DNA of 43,002 nt, from assembly GCA_030153805.1 (NCBI GenBank), contig JASKLG010000004.1, positions 1-43,002 on the forward strand. The letters run 5' to 3'. The translations under genes and the position numbers were made by a program. Below, piece by piece: positions 9,431-18,398 of the stretch. Below the pieces are notes generated by a model. The model made no database searches, was not told where the DNA came from, and saw nothing but the letters and a program-made list of their open reading frames with translations. Within the stretch, counting starts at the first letter, position 1. Every line of letters begins with the position of its first letter. The stretch comes from Bacillota bacterium (GTDB taxonomy: Bacteria; Bacillota; DTU030; DUMP01).

Positions 9431-10834
9431 ATGAAAGAACTGGCGGCCATCATCCTGGCGGCCGGCAAAGGGACGCGCATGAAGTCCGAGCGCCCTAAGG
9501 TTTTGCATAAGGTGTGCGGCCGGCCACTGGTGGCCTATGTGGTGGAAGCGGCCAAGGCGGCGGGCGCCGCCGAAGTGATTTTAGTGATAAACCGGGAGAT
9601 GGAAGAGGTTCGCTCTCTTTTCGGCGACACAGTGAAGTATGCCTACCAGGATGAGCAGTTGGGTACCGGGCATGCCGTGCTGGCGGCCCGGCCGGCCTTA
9701 ACGAACGAGGATAGGGATGTCCTTGTGCTTTGTGGCGATACACCCCTTCTTTCGGGGAAGCTGCTCGGCGAGCTCATAGAGGAGCATCGCCGGACGGGGT
9801 CGGCCGCGACGGTGCTTACGGCCGAGATCGACGACCCAGAAGGATACGGGCGGATCCTTCGCGGCGAGAGCGGGGAAGTCCAGGCCATTGTAGAGGAAAA
9901 GGACGCACCGCCGGAGGTTAAAGCCATCCGGGAGGTGAACACGGGCAGCTATTGTTTCGATGCGGCCCTTCTCTTCGCTGCTCTGGATGAAGTGGGAAGG
10001 GATAATGCCCAAGGGGAATACTACCTTACGGACGTGCTGGCCATACTCCGCTGTCAAGGTAGGCGCGTGGCCGCCTTAAAGGCTCCCGACCCGGCCTTAA
10101 CGCTGGGAATTAACAACCGCCTCCAGCTTGCTCAGGCGGAGGCCCTCCTGCGCGAGGAAATCCGTCGCCGCCACATGCTGGCCGGCGTTACCATTTTGGA
10201 TCCGGCTTCAACTTTCATCGATGCTGAGGTGAGCATCGGTCCCGACACTGTGATCTATCCCTTTACCATAATCGAAGGCCGGAGCAGCATCGGGCGCGCC
10301 TGCTACCTGGGGCCGGGGGTACACATAAGAGACAGCCGGGTAGATGACGGTGCCCATGTCCATCAGGCGGTTTTGGTAGAAGCGGTGGTGGGGCCGGGGG
10401 CCAGCGTCGGTCCCTTCGCCTACCTGCGCCCGGGCACAGTGTTGGCTGAGGGGGCAAAGGCCGGCACCTTCGTGGAGATCAAGAAGTCGCACATCGGGCG
10501 GGGAAGTAAAGTGCCCCACCTTTCCTATGTGGGTGATGCCCAAATTGGCTCCGGGGTCAATATTGGCGCCGGGACCATCACCTGCAACTACGACGGTTTT
10601 CGCAAAAACGAAACCATTATCGAAGACGAAGTGTTTATCGGCAGCAATACCAATCTGGTAGCGCCGGTGCGGATCGGGCGCGGGGCATACACGGGTGCCG
10701 GCTCGACCATTACGCGGGACGTGCCTCCCGGTGCCCTGGCTTTGGAGCGCTCTGAGCAGCGAACCATACCCGGCTGGGTAAATAGGCACAGGGAGAAGCT
10801 CTCTTGCGCAAAGGAAAAGGGTAAATTAGAATAG
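9431..10834 (+). CDS. glmU: Bifunctional UDP-N-acetylglucosamine diphosphorylase/glucosamine-1-phosphate acetyltransferase
   Basis: MKELAAIILAAGKGTRMKSERPKVLHKVCGRP plus C-terminal hexapeptide repeats; SD GGGAGGGG before ATG 9431. Confidence 0.95.
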   Translation: MKELAAIILAAGKGTRMKSERPKVLHKVCGRPLVAYVVEAAKAAGAAEVILVINREMEEVRSLFGDTVKYAYQDEQLGTGHAVLAARPALTNEDRDVLVLCGDTPLLSGKLLGELIEEHRRTGSAATVLTAEIDDPEGYGRILRGESGEVQAIVEEKDAPPEVKAIREVNTGSYCFDAALLFAALDEVGRDNAQGEYYLTDVLAILRCQGRRVAALKAPDPALTLGINNRLQLAQAEALLREEIRRRHMLAGVTILDPASTFIDAEVSIGPDTVIYPFTIIEGRSSIGRACYLGPGVHIRDSRVDDGAHVHQAVLVEAVVGPGASVGPFAYLRPGTVLAEGAKAGTFVEIKKSHIGRGSKVPHLSYVGDAQIGSGVNIGAGTITCNYDGFRKNETIIEDEVFIGSNTNLVAPVRIGRGAYTGAGSTITRDVPPGALALERSEQRTIPGWVNRHREKLSCAKEKGKLE

Positions 10835-10864
10835 GTACGGAAGGGATAAGGAGGAGAGTTTATA

Positions 10865-11812
10865 GTGGCGCCAGATCAGCGGCGGCTGAAGGTGTTCAGC
10901 GGCAACGCGCATCCGGAGCTGGCCCGGGAGATAGCAGCTTACATCGGTGTACCCCTGGGTGCGGCTAAAGTGGGTCGTTTTTCTAATGGGGAGATTCAGG
11001 TCGTCATCGATGAGAGCGTCCGGGGAGCAGATGTTTTCGTTGTCCAGCCGATTTCCCACCCGGTTAACGAAAACATCATGGAGCTCCTCATCATGATCGA
11101 TGCCTTCCGGCGCGCTTCTGCTCGGCGCATCACGGCGGTCATTCCTCACTACGGTTACGCCCGGCAGGACCGCAAGGCCCGTGGGCGCGAACCTATTTCG
11201 GCCAAGCTTGTGGCCAACCTCCTGGTTACGGCGGGTGCAGGTAGAATACTCACCATGGACCTGCATGCTGCGCAGATACAGGGTTTCTTCGATGTACCGG
11301 TGGATCATCTGCTGGCCGGGCCGCTTCTGGCCGAATATTTCCAGAAGAAGGACCTGGAAAATGTCACTGTGGTATCTCCTGACATCGGGGGGGTAACAAG
11401 GGCCCGTGACTTAGCCCAGCGCCTGCACGCTCCTATTGCCATCATTGATAAACGTCGTCCTGCACCTAACGTGGCCGAAGTCATGCACATCATCGGCGAC
11501 ATCAAAGGCCGGACGGTGATCATGGTGGACGACCTGATCGACACGGCTGGCACTATTCTTCTGGGGAGTCAGGCCCTTCTCGAATATGGCGCAAAAGAGG
11601 TTTATGCCTGCTGCACCCATGCCGTTCTTTCCGGACCGGCCATTGAGCGACTGCAGGCCTCCCCGATCAAAGAGGTAGTGGTCACCAATACCATTCCCTT
11701 AAGGCCGGACAAGCAGATAGAAAAGATTAAGGTGCTCTCCGTGGCGCCTATTTTCGGAGAGGCCATCATCCGTATTTACGAGGACCTGTCAGTGAGCAAA
11801 CTGTTTGAATGA
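10865..11812 (+). CDS. prs: Ribose-phosphate pyrophosphokinase
   Basis: [24 protein letters not shown]...[19 protein letters not shown]...[12 protein letters not shown]. Confidence 0.96.
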   Translation: MAPDQRRLKVFSGNAHPELAREIAAYIGVPLGAAKVGRFSNGEIQVVIDESVRGADVFVVQPISHPVNENIMELLIMIDAFRRASARRITAVIPHYGYARQDRKARGREPISAKLVANLLVTAGAGRILTMDLHAAQIQGFFDVPVDHLLAGPLLAEYFQKKDLENVTVVSPDIGGVTRARDLAQRLHAPIAIIDKRRPAPNVAEVMHIIGDIKGRTVIMVDDLIDTAGTILLGSQALLEYGAKEVYACCTHAVLSGPAIERLQASPIKEVVVTNTIPLRPDKQIEKIKVLSVAPIFGEAIIRIYEDLSVSKLFE

Positions 11813-11824
11813 GGAGGGAGGTAA

Positions 11825-12463
11825 ATGACAACCGAGGTAGTTGTTGCGAAAAGGCGCTTGGCCACTGGTAAAGGGGCGAGCCACGCCGACCGGCGGGCGG
11901 GTTTAGTTCCTTTGGTCTTTTACGGTGAGGGTACCGAAAAGCCGGTGCACCTGGTGGCGCAGCGCGGAGCGATCGAAAAGCTCCTGACCGGCCACGGAGA
12001 GGGAAGCAGGGTTACCTTGCGCATTGAAGGCGAAGCAGAGTACCCGGCTATGATTAAAGAGGTCCAGTACCACCCTGTACGCGGTGACGTGATCCATGTA
12101 GACTTCCAGGGAATCTCGCTTACCAAGAAGATTCGCGCCGAACTTCCGATTGTGCTCAAAGGAACGCCACAGGGTGTGAAAGAGGGCGGCGTGCTGCAGT
12201 ACCAGCTGCGTGAGGTAGAGGTGGAGGCCCTGCCCCAGGATTTGCCTGAACATATTACGGCCGATATAAGCGGCCTGGGTATCGGGGACGTCCTCTTTGT
12301 GCGGGACTTAGAAGTGCCGCCGGCTGTAAAAGTGCTTACCGAAGGCGGCGAAGTCATCGCCACCGTCCTCGCTCCGACCAAAGAAGAGGAGGCGGAGCCG
12401 GCGGAAGCTCCGGAGGCTCCGGCTGAGGACGGCCAGGCGGCTGAAGGCAAAACAGAGGAGTAA
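11825..12463 (+). CDS. rplY: 50S ribosomal protein L25/general stress protein Ctc
   Basis: 212-aa TL5/CTC family protein with acidic C-terminal tail; conserved prs-ctc-pth order. Confidence 0.92.
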   Translation: MTTEVVVAKRRLATGKGASHADRRAGLVPLVFYGEGTEKPVHLVAQRGAIEKLLTGHGEGSRVTLRIEGEAEYPAMIKEVQYHPVRGDVIHVDFQGISLTKKIRAELPIVLKGTPQGVKEGGVLQYQLREVEVEALPQDLPEHITADISGLGIGDVLFVRDLEVPPAVKVLTEGGEVIATVLAPTKEEEAEPAEAPEAPAEDGQAAEGKTEE

Positions 12464-12469
12464 AGCCGC

Positions 12470-13075
12470 ATGAAACTCGTGGTGGGGCTGGGCAATCCCG
12501 GGCGCGAGTTTGAGGAGACACGCCACAACGCAGGCTTTCTGGTAGTAGATTATTTGGCGCGGGAGGAAGGGCTGACCTTCGGCCGTTCTGATTTCCATGC
12601 CGGTCTGGCGCACGGCCGGGTGGCCGGGCAGGAGGTGCTCCTGGCCAAGCCCCAAACTTACATGAACCTAAGCGGCCTGGCCGTAGGCGCCCTGGTGCGC
12701 TGGTATAAGCTGGATCCGACTAGCGACCTGCTGGTAGTATCGGACGACCTGGACCTGCCCATTGGCCGGCTGCGTCTGCGGGCGCGGGGTAGCCACGGTG
12801 GCCACCGTGGACTCCTTTCGATCATAAATGAGCTCGGCACCGCCGACTTTGCCAGGCTACGTATCGGCATCGGCCGGCCGGGGGAACACGAAACCGCCAA
12901 AGACAAGGTGCTCGGGACGTTTACCGAGGAAGAAGGGCGTATTCTAGACGAGGTTATTGTGGCGGCGGCAGAGGCCATCCGCACGTGGCTGGCGGAGGGC
13001 ACCGAGGCGGCCATGAATCGCTACAACGGTTTCAAGGCTCCTTCGGCGGCCGACGAAGGGGGCGGCGCCCAGTAG
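12470..13075 (+). CDS. pth: Peptidyl-tRNA hydrolase
   Basis: MKLVVGLGNPGREFEETRHNAGFLVVDYLA: canonical Pth. Confidence 0.96.
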   Translation: MKLVVGLGNPGREFEETRHNAGFLVVDYLAREEGLTFGRSDFHAGLAHGRVAGQEVLLAKPQTYMNLSGLAVGALVRWYKLDPTSDLLVVSDDLDLPIGRLRLRARGSHGGHRGLLSIINELGTADFARLRIGIGRPGEHETAKDKVLGTFTEEEGRILDEVIVAAAEAIRTWLAEGTEAAMNRYNGFKAPSAADEGGGAQ

Positions 13076-13097
13076 GCAGTTCTTCTTCTTTTTTGGG

Positions 13098-13134
13098 AAA
13101 AGGTTCCACTTCCGGTTGGAAGTGGAACCTTTTT
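13098..13134 (+). terminator. Strong intrinsic terminator after pth
   Basis: AAAAGGTTCCACTTCC-GGTT-GGAAGTGGAACCTTTT, 16-bp perfect stem. Confidence 0.85.
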
Positions 13135-13258
13135 GCATTTCTCAAAGCGGCTTCTTCGGTGAGGGCAAAGGATCGATGGCTACCACTCCGGGGTAGGTTT
13201 AGAATTCTGGATTACCTGGTGCTTTCGACGAGGGCGGCATGAGAATCCACGGGGCCGT

Positions 13259-14314
13259 TCATTCTTTTTTCTGCCAGGGCAAAAGAATAACCTTGCCGGC
13301 AGAGCTCGAACGGGCCAGTTCGATTCCGGCAGCAAAATCCTGAAGAGGAAGACGGTGTGTGATCACGGACTCCACCTGCAGGCGACCACTAACTACCATG
13401 TTCTGCATAGTTTCCCAGGTGGCGAACATAAGGCGTCCGTGAATACCGAAGATGGTAGCTTCTTTGAAAACGATGTCCGACCCAACGTCAAGTTCCAAGT
13501 TCTTTTCAGGAAGACCGATTATGGCCGCCCGGCCGCCTTTCATTAGGGCCTGAAAGGCCTGGCTCAGGGCCGTTGTATTGCCGGAAGCCTCGATAAAAGC
13601 ATCTACGCCATAACCATCCGTCAATGCTATAAGGACGGCTGCAAGGTCGTTTCCGGCCGGGTTAATGAGATGATCTGCTTCTAACTTTGCAGCCAGCTCA
13701 AGCCTAGTTGGACTGACATCAATGGCAATGGTACGGGCGGCCCCCAGCGCGCGCAGCGAAGCTAGAGCGAAAAGGCCTATGGGTCCGCACCCGAATACGG
13801 CCACGGTTTTCCCGGCCGGTTCTAAGACCTGTGCACCGCGAAAGGCCGTACCCAGTGGTTCAAAGAGGGCACCGACTTCATAAGTGACTTCCTGGGGCAG
13901 GGGCCATGCGCAGGCGGCAGGAACGCGGGCGTATTGGGCAAAACACCCTTCAGTGTGGACGCCAAAGAGCTCAAGGTTCTGGCAGATGTGCTGTCGCCCG
14001 GTGTGGCAAAGGCGGCAGGTGCCGCAGGGAATGTGGGTGTCTACGGCCACCCGGTCACCAACCACCAGATTGTCGACGCCTCTTCCTACTTCCACCACAT
14101 CGCCGGCACATTCGTGGCCTAAAATGATCGGCAGTTTGATGCCTGCGTTTTGAGCCCAACTGTTCCATTCGTAAATGTGAACATCGGTGCCACAAATGGC
14201 AGCCGCACGTACCCGGATGATCACTTCGCCGGGACCGGCAGAAGGGATGTCGCGTTCAATGAGGCGTACTCCCGGGCCGGCGCGTTCTTTAACCACAGCG
14301 GACATACGAGGCAT
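13259..14314 (-). CDS. Zinc-dependent medium-chain dehydrogenase, L-threonine 3-dehydrogenase/polyol dehydrogenase-like
   Basis: ICGTDVHIYEWNSWAQ...LGHECAGDVVEVG...CGTCRLCHTGRQHICQN...GCGPIGLFA; Tdh-like motifs, substrate uncertain. Confidence 0.8.
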   Translation of the reverse strand: MPRMSAVVKERAGPGVRLIERDIPSAGPGEVIIRVRAAAICGTDVHIYEWNSWAQNAGIKLPIILGHECAGDVVEVGRGVDNLVVGDRVAVDTHIPCGTCRLCHTGRQHICQNLELFGVHTEGCFAQYARVPAACAWPLPQEVTYEVGALFEPLGTAFRGAQVLEPAGKTVAVFGCGPIGLFALASLRALGAARTIAIDVSPTRLELAAKLEADHLINPAGNDLAAVLIALTDGYGVDAFIEASGNTTALSQAFQALMKGGRAAIIGLPEKNLELDVGSDIVFKEATIFGIHGRLMFATWETMQNMVVSGRLQVESVITHRLPLQDFAAGIELARSSSAGKVILLPWQKKE

Positions 14315-14344
14315 AGAACCGTCTCCTTTCGCGTTACTCCAAGC

Positions 14345-15637
14345 TCACTTTGCCATGAGGCTCGGGAGCCAGAGGGAGATGCTCGGGAAGTAGGTTATGA
14401 CGATAAGAGCAAGAAAAGCGGCTATAACAAACGGGATCACTGCCCGGGAAATTTCGTCCATCGAAATGCGGGCTATATTGGCACCGACATAGAGGTTCAC
14501 CGCCACCGGCGGGGTGATCTGACCGATGGCCAGGTTGACCGTCATCATCACTCCGAACCAGACCGGGTCCCAGCCGAAGTGGGCCATGACCGGCATAAGG
14601 AGGGGGAGAAGCAGGTAGTAAATGGAGATGGCATCGAGAAGCATGCCGGCGATGAAGAGGATCACGTTAATGATAAAAAGCAGCACATACTGGTTGGAGG
14701 TGAGTCCGATGGCGAACTGGGAGATTTTCTCTACCACACCCAGGGTGGTCATGGCCCAGGCGAAGATCCCAGCAAAGGCTACTACCAGCATTACCACTGC
14801 CGAAGAGACGCTGGATTCTACCAAGAGGTCGTAGAGGCTCTGCCAGGTGACTGTACGGTAAATGAAAATCCCCACAAAAAGGCCGTAGAAGATGGCAACG
14901 GCGGCCGCTTCGGTAGGGGTAAAAACACCACCGTATATGCCACCCAAGATGATAACGGGGGCGATAAGTCCCCAGAAAGCTTCCTTAAAAGCCTGCCACA
15001 CTTCGGCGAGTTTTCCGAAGCGGTCGCCGCCGTAGCCGCGTGCCACCGAGATCAAGAAGGCGGCGATGATAAGAAAGAGGCCTACTAAAATGCCCGGAAG
15101 GATGCCGGCGATAAAGAGTTTGCCGATAGATGCTCCCGTGATTACCCCGTAAACCACAAAAGCAATGCTGGGTGGGATGATGATGGCGAGACCGCTAGCT
15201 GCCGACATCAGGGCCGCAGCGAACCCCCTGTCGTAGCCCGCTTTGACCATGCCGGGAATGAGGATGGTCCCGAGGGCGGCCACCGTGGCCGGGCCGGAGC
15301 CGGAGACGGCACCCCAGAAGAGGGCGGTAATCACGGTGACGATAGCGAGGCCGCCGCGTACCGGTCCCACGAGGAGGGAGATGAGGCGGATGATTTTATC
15401 CGAAATGCCAACCTTGCCCATGAGCACGCCGGCCAGAATGAAAAAAGGGATGGCCAGGAGCGAAAACTTGGAGATGTTGGCAAAGAAGACCGGCGCGAAC
15501 ATCTGGGTGCCCAGGCCGGCGAGCGAAATTACGGTCATGCCGGCCAGGCCTAAGGACACCGCGATGGGGATACGCAAAAAGACCAACACGAAAAAGAGCC
15601 CAAGAAGGAGTACTCCAGGATCGATCGCGAGAGACAC
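14345..15637 (-). CDS. TRAP transporter large permease, DctM family
   Basis: 430 aa, ~12 TM segments, GAVSGSGPATVAALGTILIPGM and FTPTEAAAVA motifs of DctM. Confidence 0.92.
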   Translation of the reverse strand: MSLAIDPGVLLLGLFFVLVFLRIPIAVSLGLAGMTVISLAGLGTQMFAPVFFANISKFSLLAIPFFILAGVLMGKVGISDKIIRLISLLVGPVRGGLAIVTVITALFWGAVSGSGPATVAALGTILIPGMVKAGYDRGFAAALMSAASGLAIIIPPSIAFVVYGVITGASIGKLFIAGILPGILVGLFLIIAAFLISVARGYGGDRFGKLAEVWQAFKEAFWGLIAPVIILGGIYGGVFTPTEAAAVAIFYGLFVGIFIYRTVTWQSLYDLLVESSVSSAVVMLVVAFAGIFAWAMTTLGVVEKISQFAIGLTSNQYVLLFIINVILFIAGMLLDAISIYYLLLPLLMPVMAHFGWDPVWFGVMMTVNLAIGQITPPVAVNLYVGANIARISMDEISRAVIPFVIAAFLALIVITYFPSISLWLPSLMAK

Positions 15638-15655
15638 ATTAACACCTCCGCACCA

Positions 15656-16141
15656 TTAGCCGTTGCTTTTTTCACGGGCTCCAAGTTCGCGTACCTCTTC
15701 CCAGGTTGATTGAATAACCCGTAAAAGCATAATTAGGGCCCCGAAAGGTACGGCCAAACCGAAGATCCACATGGGTAGAGCCATAGAATAAGTAGTCATT
15801 TGGTTTTTGTACTCTTGAACTACCATACCTACTCCCTGAGCGAAAAGGAGCAAGAAAAGCACGGTGCCGGCAAAGCCGGAGAGCACGGCCACAGCCTTCT
15901 GCCAGCGCTTAGGAAAGAGGTTGGTGAGAAAAGTTACTCCTAAATGTGAGCGTTTGCGGAAGGCAATCGCACCGCCGAGAACCGTGATCCAGACGAAGAG
16001 ATTGACTACTAGCTCCTCGGTAAAGGCTAGAGAGCCGTTAGTGAGATAACGCACAATTACGTTAAGGAAGGTAAGAACACTGATAAAAAAGAGGAGTACG
16101 GCGCAAAGGTACTCTTCCAGCTTATCCAGGACGTTCCACAC
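15656..16141 (-). CDS. TRAP transporter small permease, DctQ family
   Basis: VWNVLDKLEEYLCAVLLFFISVLTFLNVIVRYL...; SD GGGAAAGGGTGG before GTG 16141, so the ORF-track start at 16201 (inside a hairpin) is unlikely. Confidence 0.85.
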   Translation of the reverse strand: MWNVLDKLEEYLCAVLLFFISVLTFLNVIVRYLTNGSLAFTEELVVNLFVWITVLGGAIAFRKRSHLGVTFLTNLFPKRWQKAVAVLSGFAGTVLFLLLFAQGVGMVVQEYKNQMTTYSMALPMWIFGLAVPFGALIMLLRVIQSTWEEVRELGAREKSNG

Positions 16142-16179
16142 AAAATTCCACCCTTTCCCGACCTGACTTGTGGCGGAAA

Positions 16180-16205
16180 GGGGGTGCCCAGCCGGGAGCA
16201 CCCCC
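16180..16205 (-). other. dctP-dctQ intergenic stem-loop
   Basis: GGGGGTGC-N10-GCACCCCC, 8-bp GC stem without T tract between the binding protein and permease genes. Confidence 0.6.
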
Positions 16206-16220
16206 GTAAACGGCTTCTGG

Positions 16221-17288
16221 TTACTTCGCTGCTTTAGCTACGGCCTCTTCGAATCCCTTAACAATTTCGAGGCCTACTTTTTCCGCGTACTTCTCATATA
16301 CGGGCTTTACCTTTTCTTTAAAGACGGCGATTTCTTCCGGCGTCAGATCGGTTATAATCATCCCTTGTTGTTTCAAGAATTCAATACCCTCGGCAAGCCC
16401 CTCGCGGCTGATTTGCTTCTGGTAGGCCATGGCATCCTCGGCCGCTTTCTTTAGCTGTTCTTGGATGTCCGGTGGGAAGCTGTTCCAGACGTCTTTGTTG
16501 ACGGCTAGGGCGAGGGCGTCGTACGAATAGTGCCAGTTGGTAAGGTATTTCTGCACTTCATAGATCTTGGTGGGGATAATGATACCTACGATGGGGTTCT
16601 CCTGGCCGTCGATGGTTCCTTGCTGCAACGCAGTGAAAACCTCACCCCAGTTCATGGAGATGGCGTTGGCTCCGAGGGCCCGCATGATATCGATGTACAT
16701 AGGCGTAACCACGCGCATCTTTAGGCCTTTGAAGTCATCCGGCGTCTTGATGGGACGTTTATTGTTCGTTACTTCACGGAACCCGTTCTCGCCCCAGGCC
16801 AGCCCCACCATGTTGTACTTCTCCAGGGCCTTAAACAGCGGGTCGGCGGCGCCGGCCTCAATGGCGGCATCTACTGCCTCATAGCTGGGAAAAAGGAAGG
16901 GCAGGCCGAAGGCGTCAAACTCAGGAATAGTGGGAGCGATGTTGATGGTGGAGTTAAGCATGAAGTCGATGGCGCCGCTCTGCACCATTTCTGCCTGGCG
17001 CATCTGATCGCCGCCGGTGAGCATGGCGTTGGGGTAAACCTTAATGTTAACTTTGCCGCCCGTGTATTCTTTAGCGAGCTCGGCGAACTTCATACCACCC
17101 TGGCCCCATTTCGTTTCTGGAGCCACGTTCATGGTAAGCTTATATTCGTTCTTAAGCTGCGGGGCATTGCTGCCCTCGGCCGGTTTCTCTTCGGCCGGTT
17201 TGCTGCCTCCGCCGCTGCAGCCGGCGGTAAAAACGAGGAGAGTTAGAACGACGGTTATAGCCAGCACACGGCGAATTGATTTGTCCAT
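16221..17288 (-). CDS. TRAP transporter solute-binding lipoprotein, DctP family
   Basis: MDKSIRRVLAITVVLTLLVFTAGCSGGG lipobox; DctP fold motifs (KVYPNAMLTGGDQMRQAEMVQSGAIDFML). Confidence 0.92.
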   Translation of the reverse strand: MDKSIRRVLAITVVLTLLVFTAGCSGGGSKPAEEKPAEGSNAPQLKNEYKLTMNVAPETKWGQGGMKFAELAKEYTGGKVNIKVYPNAMLTGGDQMRQAEMVQSGAIDFMLNSTINIAPTIPEFDAFGLPFLFPSYEAVDAAIEAGAADPLFKALEKYNMVGLAWGENGFREVTNNKRPIKTPDDFKGLKMRVVTPMYIDIMRALGANAISMNWGEVFTALQQGTIDGQENPIVGIIIPTKIYEVQKYLTNWHYSYDALALAVNKDVWNSFPPDIQEQLKKAAEDAMAYQKQISREGLAEGIEFLKQQGMIITDLTPEEIAVFKEKVKPVYEKYAEKVGLEIVKGFEEAVAKAAK

Positions 17289-17293
17289 TCTGC

Positions 17294-17312
17294 GCACCCG
17301 GCTTTCGGGTGC
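17294..17312 (-). other. Hairpin between Shine-Dalgarno and start codon of dctP
   Basis: Minus strand GGAGGTGAA-[GCACCCG-AAAGC-CGGGTGC]-GCAGA-ATG. Confidence 0.6.
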
Positions 17313-17340
17313 TTCACCTCCTTTTTTTCGGCCATCCTAG

Positions 17341-17406
17341 GCGAAACCCATGACCCCCTGACTTGCACTTCTAGTTAGATTACCGGTCATGAATACCCCC
17401 TTTCGC
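17341..17406 (-). other. Three-tier inverted repeat in the dctP 5' leader
   Basis: Minus strand GCGAAA...CATGACC...CTaACT/AGTcAG...GGTCATG...TTTCGC; no following T tract. Confidence 0.5.
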
Positions 17407-17426
17407 GGTCAGCCACCTGGCTGGCG

Positions 17427-18398
17427 CTAACAGATTTCTTTTACTGCTGCTATGATGTCCTCTACCTGCGGCAGCATCAGGGGCTCCAGAGCTGGGCTGA
17501 ACGGGACCGGCACGAACTTAGCGCCAACGCGCTTAATTGGTCCATCCAGGTAATCGATTATTTCTTCGGCTACCACTGCAGCCACTTCCGACCCCACGCC
17601 GCCGTTCTTCGTGGCTTCGTGGGCGATCACCAGATGCTTTGTCTTTTTCACCGAAGCGAAAATAGTTTCCTTGTCGAGGGGTACAATGGTGCGAAGGTCG
17701 ATGACCTCGGCTTCAATACCCTCTTCAGCCAGTTTTTCTGCGGCCTTAAGGGCTTTATGGAGGGTGATGGAGTAGGAGACGATGGTAACATCTCTACCTT
17801 CCCGCACCACCTTGGCCTTGCCGATGGGCACGAGGAACTCGCCGTCCGGCACCGGCCCCTTCATGCGGAAGAGGTCCTTGTTTTCAAAGTAAAGCACAGG
17901 ATTGTCGTCCCGGATGGCGGCTTTCAAGAGGCCCTTGGCGTCCGCCGGGTTGGAAGGGATGACCACTTTCAGACCCGGTACGTGTACAAACCAGGCTTCC
18001 AAACTTTGGGAATGCTGGGCGGCGGCGGAACGAGCCGCGCCGTCCGGGGCGCGTAGAACCATGGGGACCTTGCACTGGCCGCCGAACATGTAACGAATCT
18101 TGGCCATCTGGTTTACAACCTCGTCCATGGCCACGGTGATGAAGTCCACAAAGTGCATGTCCACCACCGGGCGCATTCCGGCCAGAGCAGCGCCTACGCC
18201 GGCGCCGACGATGGCCGTTTCGGAAATGGGGGTGTCGCGTACCCGGTCGAAGCCGAATTTTTGCGGCAGTCCCTTAAACTGGCCAAAAATGCCGCCCTGG
18301 CGCGCGATATCTTCTCCCATAAGGAATACCCGGTTGTCGCGCTCCATCTCCTCGGCCATGGCTTCCATAGTTGCTTCGGCGAAGGTTATTTCCCGCAT
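17427..18398 (-). CDS. TPP-dependent 2-oxoacid/acetoin dehydrogenase E1 component, beta subunit
   Basis: MREITFAEATMEAMAEEMERDNRVFLMGEDIARQGGIFGQFKGL...GARSAAAQHSQSLEAWF; AcoB/PdhB family; start overlaps end of alpha gene. Confidence 0.9.
   Translation of the reverse strand: MREITFAEATMEAMAEEMERDNRVFLMGEDIARQGGIFGQFKGLPQKFGFDRVRDTPISETAIVGAGVGAALAGMRPVVDMHFVDFITVAMDEVVNQMAKIRYMFGGQCKVPMVLRAPDGAARSAAAQHSQSLEAWFVHVPGLKVVIPSNPADAKGLLKAAIRDDNPVLYFENKDLFRMKGPVPDGEFLVPIGKAKVVREGRDVTIVSYSITLHKALKAAEKLAEEGIEAEVIDLRTIVPLDKETIFASVKKTKHLVIAHEATKNGGVGSEVAAVVAEEIIDYLDGPIKRVGAKFVPVPFSPALEPLMLPQVEDIIAAVKEIC

Noticed and set aside
13140-13258. GGGCAAAGGATCG...CCACTCCGGGGTAGGT resembling parts of a GEMM riboswitch
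   Set aside because: Word similarity only; no consistent P1/P2/P3 folding, and no plus-strand gene follows (converging genes).
14150-15088. 312-aa plus-strand ORF antisense to dctM
   Set aside because: His/Asp/Gly-rich sequence complementary to a hydrophobic TM protein; antisense artefact.
16142-16201. N-terminal extension of DctQ (MLPAGHPLSATSQVGKGWNF)
   Set aside because: Its start codon lies in the GC-rich stem-loop; GTG 16141 has a proper SD and starts the TM protein.
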